Shown here piece by piece: positions 1 to 11,769 of a DNA stretch of 64,000 nucleotides; position 1 is the first letter of the stretch; each line of letters opens with the position of its first letter. Source of the stretch: Botryosphaeria dothidea (lineage: Eukaryota; Ascomycota; Dothideomycetes; Botryosphaeriales; Botryosphaeriaceae); assembly GCA_011503125.2 (NCBI GenBank), contig WWBZ02000073.1, positions 3,286,001 through 3,350,000 on the forward strand, read 5' to 3'. The position numbers were made by a program, and so were the translations under genes. The notes beneath the pieces were generated by a model, which worked only from the letters and a program-made list of their open reading frames with translations, was not told where the DNA came from and ran no database searches.

Positions 1-1810
1 CTTAACTATTCGTATAAGAACGCCTTTTTATAGACTATTATTCTAGAGATTAATATTCTAACGAGTAAGAATATCTAGAAGATTTAGCTATAAAGCGTGG
101 CTATAGCCTAAAATAAATAGATTATCTCTTTAATCTAGATATTTACCTATAAATTCGATACTAAAGGATACCTACTTAAATTTAAGGCTAGACTCTACGT
201 ACGGGGTAATCTTTAGTTTATAGAACGAAATACGTTTATAGCTACCCTAGCCGGTAAGTCTTTTAGAAGCCTAATAGCTATTACGATAGTATTCGACCTA
301 GAAACTCTATAACTTAATACCGTTAATACCTTTATTAATAGTTCTATAAACGAGGAAATTTTCTACTAAATTCTAGATAGATATAACCTCCTCGAAGCTT
401 AGTTCCTAGGCCCTAAAAGTTAGTACGTTATTCGGCTACTACGGGTACTATATAGACTCTATTAATCTCTAGCTCTTTAGTATAATTACTTTTTAACTAC
501 GCTTAAACCTTTTAGCTTATAATCTATTCTAGAAGTTAATTATCTTTTTAAAGAAAAAGAATTTATCTTATTCTTCTACGTAGACGATATCTACCTACTC
601 TATCGTTTAGAGAATAAGAAATCCGCTAATTACTTTATAAGCTAATTAGTATCCGTATATTAAATACGGTTACTAGGGAAACTTACTTAGTTTCTAAATA
701 TTAGAATTATAAGAAATAGAGCTAAACGAGAGCTCTATCTATATTAGGATTTCTATATTAGTAAGCTTAGAGTTAAGTTTAACTTTTAGCTAAAATCTTA
801 TTTAACTCTATTATTCTAAGACGATCTTATTTCGGCTATAACCTAAGCCTTAGAGTAAGAAATATACGCTTATTAATAGCGTATCGGATCGATTAATTTC
901 GCCGTAGTTACCTCTAGGCCGGATATTACTTAGATCTTATCTAGACTATCCGAATTTCTTAAAAATCTCTCTTCTCTTTATTATTACGACGGACCGACCG
1001 TGTTGGGTTTCAGTCGGTGTGTAAGACTATTCGGCCAACCTCCCGTCGACTCTTAGTCGACAAAAGGTTTAGCAATAATCAGCCTGGTGGCTAATCGTGC
1101 CCTAACAACTCTATATATAGGTAGATCCGTAATATTTATCTTACCTACGCTAATAGAGTAATTAAGTATCTTTTAGATATAAAGACTCTTATAATCTTCT
1201 TCTTAGAACTCTAGAAAAATTCTCTAAAGTAGATTTTTCTTATCTATAGTAACGCCTTATTCGGAAATAACTCTACGACCTAGAAAAGCTACTAAGGCTT
1301 AATCTTTTTACTATTTAATAGCTCTATTAACTAAGTAGTAAATAAGTAGTAGACGATTACTACGTTAAGTACTAAAGCCGAACTTCTAGCTCTATTAACT
1401 ATAGCTAAAGAAATAATTTAGTAGAAACGTCTTTTCTAGGAACTCGACTTTACTCTAGGTTATTCTATTAATATTTAGTACGATAACCGCTAAACGATTC
1501 GACTACTCGAAGAACCTATATCTTAGCTTAATACTAAGCTACGATATATCGATATTTATTACTATTAGCTACGCTAGAAGGTCCGTAAGAACCGGATTTT
1601 CCTTACCTAGTCTCTATTAGCCGAAATAATTACGAACGGCCTTATAAAGTAACTACCGCCCTAGCGATTTAGATAATTTATAAAATAACTTAATCTAACG
1701 GATATTAAGCCCGTTATAGGCTAGGAATAGGCCTTAAATTATAAAATAAATCTTCCTTATTCGACGTTCTAGGACTTAGTATACTTAGTTTACCGTTATT
1801 TATCCTATCT
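1..1810 (+). mobile_element. Ty1/copia retrotransposon, pol fragment (RT and RNase H), RIP-degraded
   Basis: The plus-strand conceptual translation, with many stops, reads through copia reverse transcriptase and RNase H. Recognisable pieces are YKFDTKGYLLKFKARLYVRG near 150-210, the catalytic FFYVDDIYLL near 575-600, SRPDIT..LSRLSEFLKN near 910-965 and STKAELLAL near 1,375-1,395. The 5' half lies outside the window. The reading frame is destroyed mainly by TAG and TAA codons, as expected for CpA-to-TpA mutation. It lies head-to-head against the minus-strand copia piece that starts near 2,040. The pol frame is interrupted at about 988-1,150 by a short insertion. The element is dead; family assignment is secure and exact boundaries are not. 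Confidence 0.85.
1001..1107. repeat. Un-RIPed 107-bp LTR-like insert (TGTTGGG...CCTAACA)
   Basis: This segment begins TGTTGGG and ends CCTAACA, near-perfect short inverted ends of the TG...CA type seen on LTRs. Unlike everything around it, it keeps several CA and TG dinucleotides. It sits in the copia pol frame between the residues LYYYD and NRVIKYL. No matching 5-bp target duplication is visible immediately outside it. A solo LTR or small terminal-repeat element that arrived after RIP of the host copy is the simplest reading; a remnant of a larger insertion (about 988-1,150) is the alternative. Confidence 0.45.
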
Positions 1811-2039
1811 AGTATTTCTTTTTATTATAATAGCTATTTAATAAGCTATTATAAAGGAGGTATATAACGGTTTAGATATTACTTAGGTATACGGTAGTAA
1901 TTTAGATATCTACCTACTATCTAATCTACTCCGTACTTAAAAATACTACCTAATATCTATCTAATTACTATCTTAACTCTACTTAATTTATATCTAATAG
2001 TTATATATTTAAGCTACTATATTTACTATCTTTAGAAAT
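1811..2039. other. AT-rich RIPed sequence, unclassified
   Basis: Between the plus-strand and minus-strand copia pieces lies CA/TG-depleted DNA without recognisable coding remnants. It may hold LTR sequence of either copia element, but I could not pair it with a second copy. Confidence 0.4.
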
Positions 2040-2969
2040 TAGAGTCTTCTATATCTTCGTTTTCTCTCTCTAAGTATATAAGAATATACTACGTATTTAG
2101 TAAATTTCTAAGAAAACTATAATAATATCCGTTACTAAGGTCTAAAGATTATCTCTTATATAAATACGTACTTTAACTTTAGTAAGCTAGCTATATTTAT
2201 TAAACTTATACTTTAGAACCTAGATAAGAGGAATAACCTCTTTACTAAGTACTTACGCCTCTATAATTAGTATAATCTTCTATACCTCTTTATTCTAGAC
2301 TTTATTAAGTTTAGTATTAATTACTTTAAGTAGATACTCGCGTAGTAGATAACTAAAAATCTTCTTATAGAAGCGAGGTTTAGGTAGTAGTTCGTCTCTA
2401 TAGATTCTAGGGAGATCGTTCTATTACTTATTATCGTATACTTAGTTCTTTATATCTAATACGGTCGTAAAGGCACTAATAAACGCCTAGTAGCTAAATA
2501 TATTATTCGTAATTAATACCGCGTACGCTTGCCTACGAGAACCTTACTCTTAGTATACGTTTCGCGTACGTTTTCCCTTAATAATAAGGTTTAGGTTAAT
2601 ATTAGCCGTAATATCTCGAGCCTTAGGTGCACGGTTTCCTTATAAAGTACTAGAATTAGGCTTATTTTCGTATTAGACTAGTAATAGAGGTCTACGATAG
2701 TATAATTAATCGTCTAATAACGGTTCTTACTTATTCTTTAAGCCTAGAGAGGCTAGTTATAATAAGCTATCCTCTATTAGCGTAGGTAATAATAGTTAAG
2801 TACTTTAATACTCGTATAGCTTATTTAAGGCTTTAACTCGGTTAGAACGTTAGTTATTACTTTTATCGAATAAGACCTCTAATTTCTTATTAGTCTAGAT
2901 AACGTCTTTCTTATTTAACCTTATATAAAGAATAATCGAGGTAGCTTAGAATTCTTCTTACTAAGCTAC
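2040..2969 (-). mobile_element. Ty1/copia element (minus), RT N-terminal piece
   Basis: The minus-strand translation shows the linker and start of a copia reverse transcriptase: ELLPKPRFY...LLKVI, then PLIQVLKYKFNKYSQLTKVK followed by RIYIRDNL. It ends soon after, so the rest of RT and RNase H is missing, by internal deletion or beyond recognition. On its right it abuts the TCGAA target duplication of the gypsy element. The integrase, protease and gag of what is probably the same copia copy resume at 14,522 in the same orientation. I infer one copia element split by the gypsy insertion. Confidence 0.7.
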
Positions 2970-2974
2970 TCGAA
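2970..2974. repeat. Target-site duplication, left (TCGAA)
   Basis: TCGAA directly precedes the left LTR and recurs at 14,517-14,521 directly after the right LTR. A 5-bp duplication is the usual size for LTR-retrotransposon integration. Confidence 0.8.
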
Positions 2975-3206
2975 TATAAGGTAATAAAGCCGAAATAATA
3001 GTATTACTTTTAACTAAAAATTTATATATAAGAAGAAAGAAAAGAGAGTCTAGAAAGAGAGGGCGAAGGATAAATATACCTAGTCGCTTAGCGCTAGGCC
3101 CGTATTCTAGTATCTAACCGAGTTATCCTTAGTAAAGCTAGGGCCTCTAGTTACTATTAAATATCTATCTAGTTACCTAGAATAGTAGCGCTTAAGAAGC
3201 CTAATA
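2975..3206 (-). repeat. Gypsy LTR (3' LTR)
   Basis: This 232-bp segment begins TATAAGG and ends CCTAATA, inverted ends equivalent to TG...CA after RIP. It matches 14,285-14,516 base for base in length with a few substitutions. Confidence 0.88.
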
Positions 3207-4812
3207 CTACTCTCCTCTTCTCTAAGCGAGGTCTACTAAGCTTCTTAAAAAATTTAGGTAGTTCGGACGCGTCCTTATAGTATACGTAGTACTTACGGAT
3301 TTTATTAGAAGTATTCTTATAGTTACCCTAGTATTACTATAGAGGATTAGAGTTCTATTCGTCCTAGTTGCCTATAAAGGTAATCTTATACTATACTCTA
3401 TACCTTAAGTTTCGGTAGTTTACTACCTCTAGTACTTTCTACTTCTTATAAATTTTATTCTCGTTCTTATTAAAGATTATATATACTAGACTAGACTTCT
3501 AGATCTAACCCGGGTATAGGTTATCTAGGGTAAGGTATAGCTTCTAAGGGTAGAATATAGAAAAGATTTCTTTCTCTTATATATAAGGAGGTATAGTAAC
3601 TTCGTATACTTTACCGTTAATTAACCTAGTAATTTTCTACGGACTAAGATTCTTTAGTAAGAGAGACTTGCTATTCCGTTCTAGGTTAAAGTCTTAGGCA
3701 TTAATAAATACTTTATCGCCTATACGGAAAGTAGGGTATAGCTAGCGGAATTTATCTACGTAACGGGCTTATTCTTCTTATATCTAGGCTAGTTATTTTT
3801 AGAGGAAGCTTCTTATAGTATTTAACCTTTTAACTAACCGGTCTACCCTAATTACTTCTACTTTTTTAGTACCCTAGTAGATTTTTATAGGCTCTAAGCT
3901 AGTACGTAGATAGAATCCGTTATCGGCGAAGAATAGCGATATACTAGTTAATACGCTAATATACGTATTAGCTATAAATTTAGCTTTAGATAGAAAGTCG
4001 ATCTAGTTATCTTACGCGTAGTTAATATATATCCGGAGGTACTTTTTAAGATCTTTAATAGAGCTCTCGCTTTAGCCGTTAGTCTAGGAGTAAAAGATAG
4101 TTAATATTTTAACCTTTACGTTATATCGTTCTATAATTCTTCTATAGATATAGAAGTCTATAGCGCTGCCTCGGTCGGAGATAATATCTATTAGAAAACC
4201 TCGTATATAAAAGAGGCGGCGGTTTAGAGCCTCTACGGTTTCTTTAGTACCTAGTATTATTATTAGCTCGTAGATCTTTCCTTTAGTTAAACGGTTTATA
4301 ATAACTAGATAGTATCGGTATCTCTAATTCTTCCTAGTATATAGCGGTAGTTTTTCTATAAAGTCTAGGATTACGTAGAGCTACTTCTATTAGGGAATAG
4401 ATAGCGGTTTAAGTAGTTCTTACTTTTACTCTAAGTATAGCTTATAGCGGCGGTAGTAGTAATAGTTTTTATAGAAACGAGTAACGTCTTCTCTTTATCT
4501 AGCCTACTAGTAGTTTTCTATAAGCTCCCTATATATAGCTTTAGATCCTAAGTATCCTATAAGTAGTTTTTCGTAGTAATCTTATAGGAGGCGTAGGCGT
4601 AGTAGTTAATAGTCTAGGATAATAAGCGCGTCTTTTAGCTATATCTAACTATCTTTTACTAAGAAGTCCTAAATATTTTTCTTATAGTCCTTCCTAATTA
4701 AGTAGCTTAGTACACGTCTATCTCTAGTATTAATACTTCTACGAAGGTCTTAGATTACTCTATCCTCCTCGTAGGCTTCGCTAATAAGTATATCGAGGTC
4801 TTTTTATCTAGC

Positions 4813-4848
4813 TTCCTAGGTTTCCTAGGCTTCCTAGGTTTCCTAGGT
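4813..4848. repeat. 9-bp tandem repeat (TTCCTAGGY x4)
   Basis: Four successive 9-bp units TTCCTAGGT/C occur within the gypsy pol region. The period is a multiple of three, so the array would have been tolerated in the ancestral reading frame. Confidence 0.7.
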
Positions 4849-6596
4849 CTAGTTATCTTCCGGCTCTTAAGAGTCTAACTTCTTCTCCTCTAGGTTATTA
4901 GTAGTAAAGAGGATAGAATTAATAGCGATCTTTATATTAGGTTCTAGGTTTAAGTCCCGAAGTAGTTATTAGAACCGGTGTTACTTTCTTAGGTCGTTAA
5001 TTCCTTACGGTAAGTCCTACGTTCTCCTTATAAGTAAGTCTAGCTTCTCTTCTTATTTGCCTAGCCGGTAGAAGATAATAAAGTTAAAGGCGGATAGAAA
5101 TTTAGCCTAGCGGGCTTAGCGGCTAGTTAGCTACTTAGTTATTATAAAATACTCTAGGTTCTTATAATCCGTAAGCACCTTAATAGGCTTATCTATAAGA
5201 GTACTTATAAGTTCTAGTTCCTAAGTCTTAAAGAAGCGAATAATAGTAAGTAGCTCTTTATCGTAGATTATATAGTTATACTTAGTTAAGGATATTTTCT
5301 TAGAAAAGTATATAACTAGTTTAAGTACTCCGTCGTGTATCTACGATAGGATACCTACACTAATAAAGTCTAAGGCATCCGTTTTAACCTATATTTCCTT
5401 TTTAGGGTCGAAATATATAAGAATAGGTGCGGAGGTGAATGTAGCTTACAGTTAGTTAAAGGCGGCTTATTTCTTATTATCCTATATAAACTTCTAGTAT
5501 TTTATCTTACGTTTTCTATTCCTAGTTATAAATTATTCTTCTTTTATTATCTTAGTAAGGGGGCGTGCTATATAGGAGAAGTTCTTAATAAAGCGGCGGT
5601 AGAAGTTTGCAAAGCTAAGAAAGGCTTATACACCCTTAACTAACGTTAGTACCTCCTAGTTAATAATAGTAGAGACTTTTTCTAGGTCTATTTTAATTCC
5701 GTTTATACTAATAATAAGGCCGAGGTACTTAACTAATCTAATATTAAATTCGTATTTATTAAGGTCGAGTTAGAGACTACGGTCCTTTAGTCGTTAGAGG
5801 ACTTTATTAATATTTTTAGCGTGTTCATCCTTCTTTTTACTATAGATAAGGATGTTATCTAGGTACGCTATACAAAACTTGTCTAGGTATTCGAGTATAG
5901 AATTATTAATATAGCTCTAAAAGGTGCCTAGCGTATTATAGAGCCTAAAGGATATAACTAGGTATTCGTACTAACTAAAGCGAGTGTTAAAAGCGGTAAG
6001 GTACTTATAGCCTTCCTTAATTCGGATCCGGTTAAAGATATAGATAACGTCGAGTTTTATAAAGATCTTAGCCTTACTAAGCTGGGTAAGAGTTTTATTA
6101 ATATATAGGATTAGATATCGGTTCTTCTTAGTAATAGCGTTTAGGGCTCTATAGTTAATATAGACCCTAAGTCCTCCTTCTAGCTTTCTAATAATAAGTA
6201 GAGATACGGTATAGTCCGAAGAGCTAGGGCGAATAAACCCTTTTCTAAGATATTCGTTAATATATTTCTTAACCGCTTCGTTTTCTTATTAAGATATTAG
6301 ACGGTAGCTTTTTATATAAGGAGGTTTATAGTTAGGTTTAAGCTTAATTTTATAGTCTTCTTTCTAGTAAGGAGGGAGTATATCCGCTTCTATTTTATCC
6401 TAGAGTTCTTTAATCTAGTAGTATTCCTTCGGTAGCCGGGCAAGGCGTTCTTCTCGTCTATATATTTTCTTTCTATTTATAAACTTCTAAAAGTCGTCTT
6501 CTCTAGTTATAGCTACGCTAGTATTTATAGTAGGTTCCGTAGGCGTGTAGTAGTATCCTTTATATCTAGGAAGTAATACTAAGTAGAAGAGTATAG

Positions 6597-6609
6597 ATAT
6601 AGAATATAG
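6597..6609. repeat. LINE copy 1 target-site duplication (left)
   Basis: ATATAGAATATAG flanks the tail of LINE copy 1 and is repeated at 11,757-11,769 beyond its 5' end. A 13-bp duplication fits target-primed reverse transcription. Confidence 0.8.
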
Positions 6610-9600
6610 ATAGATAGATAGATAAATTTATTTCTTCCCGATATAGTTCCCTTACGGGTCTATACGGGGCTAGCTATTTATAGTTATTTTATACGAGGGG
6701 GAAAATCTTTTCGCCTAGTAAAAACCCCTCCTCTCTCTCTAGGCATGCTATCCTATACTAGTTCTTATTTTTTCTTCTTACTAGTAGCGGCTACTATAGT
6801 AGCCCTATATTTACCTACTAGATCTATCTCTTTAGTCCTTATCCTCGTAGTTATCCGGGTCCTAGTAGTCCTAGTGGTCCTAGTTATCCTCCTAGTTTCT
6901 CTTCCTAGTTATCTTCCTATATTAGTTTCCTTACTAGGCTAAATTACTTAAGTAGCCCTAGGCGTAAGAACTAGTCTATTACTACTTTAATTCCCTTCTT
7001 TATTAAGAGGAGGGAGTAGTAGTCCGTAGTTCCTACCCTTTAGAGTATCTATATCCTACTCTATTAGAAGTAGGGGTAGAAGAGAAGGATATACTTTAGG
7101 GTTTATCTATACTAGCCGTATAGATAGGTAGGACTAGGGTGCCCTAGTACCTTGCGCCTTAAGAGGAAGTCCTCTAGTCTAATATACTCTATACGTAGTA
7201 GAGTGGCGAGTGTGCTCTATAGCTTGGATAGTTCGCTATAGATTTATCTAATTTTTAGGTTCTACTATGTGCTTTAGGCTACTAGCTTATCTTATCTTCC
7301 CTAGCTAGTAGACTTTATCTATCTCTCCTTCTACTTATTCCTATATACTATACGTAGCTTCGTTCGCTCCGGAAGACTCTAGTAGGTAGAGAAGTAGTAG
7401 TTAAGAAGTAAGTTTGCCTTTTTTCTAAGTAGGGTTCTTCTAGTAGGGCTAGTGGCGCCTCTAGTACTTAGAGTAGCCCGAGCTATCTATTTAATACTCT
7501 AGCAAGTTTCCTCTACTACTATCGCGACTAGGCTATCTCTAGCTCTAATAGCCTAGGCTAGTACTAGTTCGTCTAGGTGTAGTAAGAGTGGGGGAATTCC
7601 TATCTTATACTCTAAGGTTTATATGCTAGTTAACTTATACGCCCCTAAGATAGTGCGTAGGCACTAGTTTTAGATCTTCTTTAGTGGCTAGATAGTTGTT
7701 TTTCTCTACCCTAGGATTCCCTCTAGGGTATACTATACCCTATAGCCGTAGGTAAGGACTAGCCTTACTACGGCCGCATAGATATAACGGGCTTTAGTAA
7801 ATAAGGCTCCCTAGATAGACGCCGCGAGTCTAGAGAGAGATATATACTGTTTAATTACCTTAGCTCCTGTTTTCCTAATATAGGGTCTCTATCTAAGCTT
7901 ATTATCTACGTAGACTCCTAGAATCTTAATTATAGGCTCTAGGTATCTAGTAAATCCAGGAATACGGATCCCTGCTGCTATATTAAATCTCCTTGGTTTC
8001 CTTATAAAATAAATAAGGTAATACTTATCGGGCGAGAAAGCTAACCCGTGGGTAGCTGCCTAGTGCTCGTAAATTTAATATGCTCCCTCTAGTATCCTAT
8101 AGTTCTGTTCTATAGATCTACTAAAGGTTAGAATATTAGTATTATTAACGAATCTAAGGGGGAAGATATTGCCCCTACGTAGCTATATAAGTAGGTTAGA
8201 TATAAAGAATAGGTAGAGTATCGGCGATAGTAAGGATCCCTAGGGAATCCCGGTTAAGGTCTAGATTAGTAGACTAGTAAAGTCTCCGAAGAATAGCTAA
8301 GTGGTACGGTCCTGTAGAAAGGATCGGGTAAATCTTTCTACCTATTCTAGGAGTTTTGCTATCCTTATATTGTAGAGAAGCCTTCTATAAGATACGTGGT
8401 TATATACTCCCGAGATATCTAGGCTAAGGACTGAAGCCACTAGCCCTAGGTCTTATACCTAGATAGTATAGATCTATTCTGTGAGCAGGTCAAGAGCTAC
8501 TACTGCGGATCTGTTTCTTCTAGCTTCTATCTGTATATTAGGGAGCAGGCCGTATGCTTTAGTAGCCTGGGAGATTCTATCTGCTATAATCCTCTTAAGT
8601 AGCTTCCCTAGCGTATTAAGTAAAGTAATCGGCCTAAATGACTTGGCTTTGGTATAGTCGTCCCTCTATGGTTTCCTGAGGACTACGGTAATAGAGCTTT
8701 TAAACTGCCTAGGGTGGTATCTAAGTGCGAGGCATCCCTAGAAGAGCCTGGTGAGGGGTCCCCTTAGTGTCTCAGCGCATTGCTTTAGGAACCTGTTGGT
8801 GATCTTGTCTGGGCCTGGTGCCTTGTCTGGGGGAAGCTTCTTGATGGTGTGGAGGACCTACTCTTCAGTAAGGTCTTGGGGAATCTCTACTGGCACTGGG
8901 TATATACACCCATCTAGATCTGAGAGGTCGGTGGCCCTGGGAGGTGGGAAGAACTGGTTGGTAAGGATTTCTGCCTTGGACTGGTTATCGTAATGTAGTT
9001 GTTTATCTGCTCCCTGGAGGGGTGGGAACTGAGGTGGGGCTGGAGGTTCTAGTGCCCTTGTTCTTGCCTACTTTGAGAGCTTCCAGAGTGTAGATGGGTC
9101 CGAAGTAATCTTAGCTACTGTTCTGCGCCATGCTTTTGTTCTATCTCTTCTAATCTGCCTCTTCTTGCTATTAGCAATAGTTTAGTATACTACCTAGTCC
9201 TCCTCCCTCCCTATAGCCGTCTACTTTCTTCTAGCTACTCTAGCCTAGTGCACTAGGTCCGAACACTCCTTTATCTATTATATAGAGGCCTAGGGCGAGG
9301 GTCTCGCTACTAGGATAGTCTCCTAGATTATCCTTTAGATGGCCTCCTAGAGTAGTGTAGTAAAGTAATCTAGGTCTGCTTTAGTGTTAAGAGGGGTTGC
9401 TTTAAGGTGTTCGAGCTTTAATTAGAGTATATTATTAGTTCTCTTCTAGTCTACTTTCTTCTACTAGGGCCTTAGGGGGCGTAGTTCTACGGGGGTAGAA
9501 GAAAAATTAAGTATAGTAAGGATAGGTAGGTAGTTAGAGGATGATTCGAGCTTCTAGCTAACTCTATAGCTAAGGATTCTCTTCTCTAGTTACCGTAATA

Positions 9601-11756
9601 TAAAGATAAGGTCTAGAGTACTCTCGCTACTACTATCTCGTCTAGTAATAGTACTCCTTAGAAGGGCTAGGTTAAGATTAGCTGCGGTAGCTATCTTAAT
9701 TAGGTTATCCGCTAGGATATAGTATATTAGAGAGGTTATACCTCCCTAGATAGGATAGTAGAGGTTAAAGTCCCCTAGGAGAATGTACTTCCCTAGTTTT
9801 CTAAGAACTTCCGGTAGAAGAGATAGGGTTTCTAGCGCTATACTAGTATAAGAGGCTGGCGGGGGATTATAGTAGTTATAGATGTAGATTATATATATCC
9901 TAGTAATAAGGGATAGTGTAATAAGATCTAGTAAATAGACTATTACTTGCTAGAAGTCGGGGCTAATAGCCTTGCTTATAAAGAAGTAGGTTCTTACTAC
10001 TCCCTTCTAGGGAAAAACTATATAGTAGGTAGGGTGTCTTGCTATTGTCTTAACCCTCGGGTTCCTCTAAGGTTTCTAAATAGCTAGGATATAGTAGATC
10101 TTTAGGTCTACTTCCTTAAAGAGCGGGAGTATTACCCTATCCTTACTCTTATAGACGTTATACTATATAATAGAGAGAGAGCCTATGTCTAATATTAACT
10201 TCCTTCTATCTCTAGGTCCGGCTACGAGGGGGCTAGTAGTATAGGCTATAAGGAGAGAGTTCCCGCGGGCTCCTCTAAGGCGTATTATAAGCTATTAAGT
10301 CTAGTAAACCTTATTTAGTTAGGAGGCGGGGGGCGGCTTAAGTCTCTTAGCCTACCTAGTCCCCTCTTAACCGGCTCCTCCTCTCTAATTCTCTTCCTTA
10401 GTCTAACGGTTAACTAGTTAGTTTAAGGCTATATTTTAGTTATTAGGGGTCCTTCCCGGTGTCTTTCTAGTGCTACTAGGCGGGCCTAGGCGGCCTTAGT
10501 ATAGTAGGCTCTACGTACTAGGTAGGAGTTGCTCTAGGCTATATACTTTTAAGAGTAGTTTACGTACTATATACTTTCCTTAGGGTAGTCCCTAGTATTA
10601 TATACCTTACTATACTATCCGTACTTTTCCTCCTTTTTATAATAGTTAGTAATATATTCGTAGGCCTAGTACTTAAAATACTAGGTTACTATAAAGGCTG
10701 CGTTATAGTACTGCGCTATATAGATAGCAAAGTTAATAATAAGCCCCTTATTAATAATCTAGTTAGCGGTTTCGGGGTTTATAGTGCTAAGGATAATAGC
10801 CGAGTGAGTTTTCCTCTCTAGGAGCTTCCTCTTTAGCTAGGCTAGCTTACTAATACGTAGTTCTAGGTATAGAGATAGGTTCTACTTCTAGATGGTTTAG
10901 ATAGTTTAGAGGTCTATAGTGTCGATTCCTTCTCGAGGGACGTTATATACTAGTACTAAGTATAGCTACTAGTTAGGCCTAACTTCTTTTCCTAGTCCTA
11001 TAGTCTATTTCTAGTCCTAGAGAAGGGCTGTTCTAGTTACTTTATCCGGTATAAAGATCTTAACGTCTCTACTAGGGAGCTTCTTAGTAGCAAGTACTTT
11101 CTTATACGCCTAGCTTTTTCCTGTCTAGATCTTTCTAATAATTGCCTTATTTAAGAGCTTAGCTATTTCTTATCTATTTACTATCTCTAGGAAGTAGAGG
11201 GTAAGTTTAGTAGTGGCTGGGGGGGTAGGGGGCTTCGGGGCTGCTTAGGCTATAATTTATACCTAGCTGCGAGTATTAGATATAGGTATAGAGGTAGCCT
11301 AGATACGGTTAACTATCTTTTAGACCTATTAGACCTCTTTAAGAATGTTCTTAAGGCCTAGCTTCTTAGTGGCTACCTTCTAGTAGATAGTAATATAATC
11401 CTAGAAGATTATCTTAGTAATGTCGAGAAAATTTTTTACCTAGCTAGAGAGGACTAAAGGGAGGCTAGCGGATGTTTATAGGGCTTAGAGGAGGGTATCT
11501 ACTATTTTTAAGGCTCTCTTAACGTATTCTACGCTGTACTAGGTACTCTACGGTTTCTTAGGGGTGTATTAGGGCTAGATAGAGGTAGTTACTAGGGGAG
11601 GCTGTTCGCCTCTTTCTATATCCTCTATATTAACTACTTCGCGGCTATAGTTATCTTAAGTACTATTTTAGGACTCGCGAAGCCTAGGAGAGTCCCTAGG
11701 GCCCTCTCCCGGCGCCGTAGCTTAGGGTCGATTTTTTAGTATGGTTATATTTTTTA
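6610..11756 (-). mobile_element. Non-LTR retrotransposon (Tad1/jockey-like LINE), full-length copy 1
   Basis: A 5,147-bp minus-strand LINE inserted in the gypsy element with a 13-bp target duplication and a (TATC)n 3' tail at its left end. Minus-strand translation gives a non-LTR reverse transcriptase: APGPDKITNRFLK, FRPITLLNTLGKLLKR and TGIP.GSLLSPILYLF, with FVNN in place of the catalytic VDD-type motif. In the equivalent place on copy 2 there are CCHC zinc knuckles (ORF1) and an endonuclease with the GDFN motif. No RNase H domain was seen. Copy 1 is essentially the same element as 19,511-24,656 in opposite orientation. Most of it is RIPed, but 8,450-9,150 retains abundant CA/TG and a near-intact RT stretch. 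Confidence 0.9.
8450..9150 (-). other. RIP-spared pocket inside LINE copy 1 (RT N-terminal region)
   Basis: Here the base composition returns to balanced GC with many CA and TG dinucleotides. The minus strand reads for about 80 codons without a stop through the RT motifs PPDKAPGPDKITNRFLKQCA and neighbours. Both sides grade back into CA/TG-poor sequence. The corresponding part of copy 2 (about 22,150-22,850) is fully mutated. Confidence 0.75.
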
Positions 11757-11769
11757 ATATAGAATATAG
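11757..11769. repeat. LINE copy 1 target-site duplication (right)
   Basis: ATATAGAATATAG, identical to 6,597-6,609, directly beyond the 5' end of the LINE. Confidence 0.8.

Noticed and set aside
6745..6942. 65-codon hydrophobic open frame, also at 24,326-24,523
   Set aside because: Both are the antisense of the proline/glycine-rich 3' end of the LINE. They occur because the LINE is present twice in opposite orientation, and are not genes.
8751..8993. 80-codon plus-strand frame as a host gene
   Set aside because: The opposite strand here encodes the LINE reverse transcriptase in a RIP-spared stretch; the plus-strand frame is its shadow.
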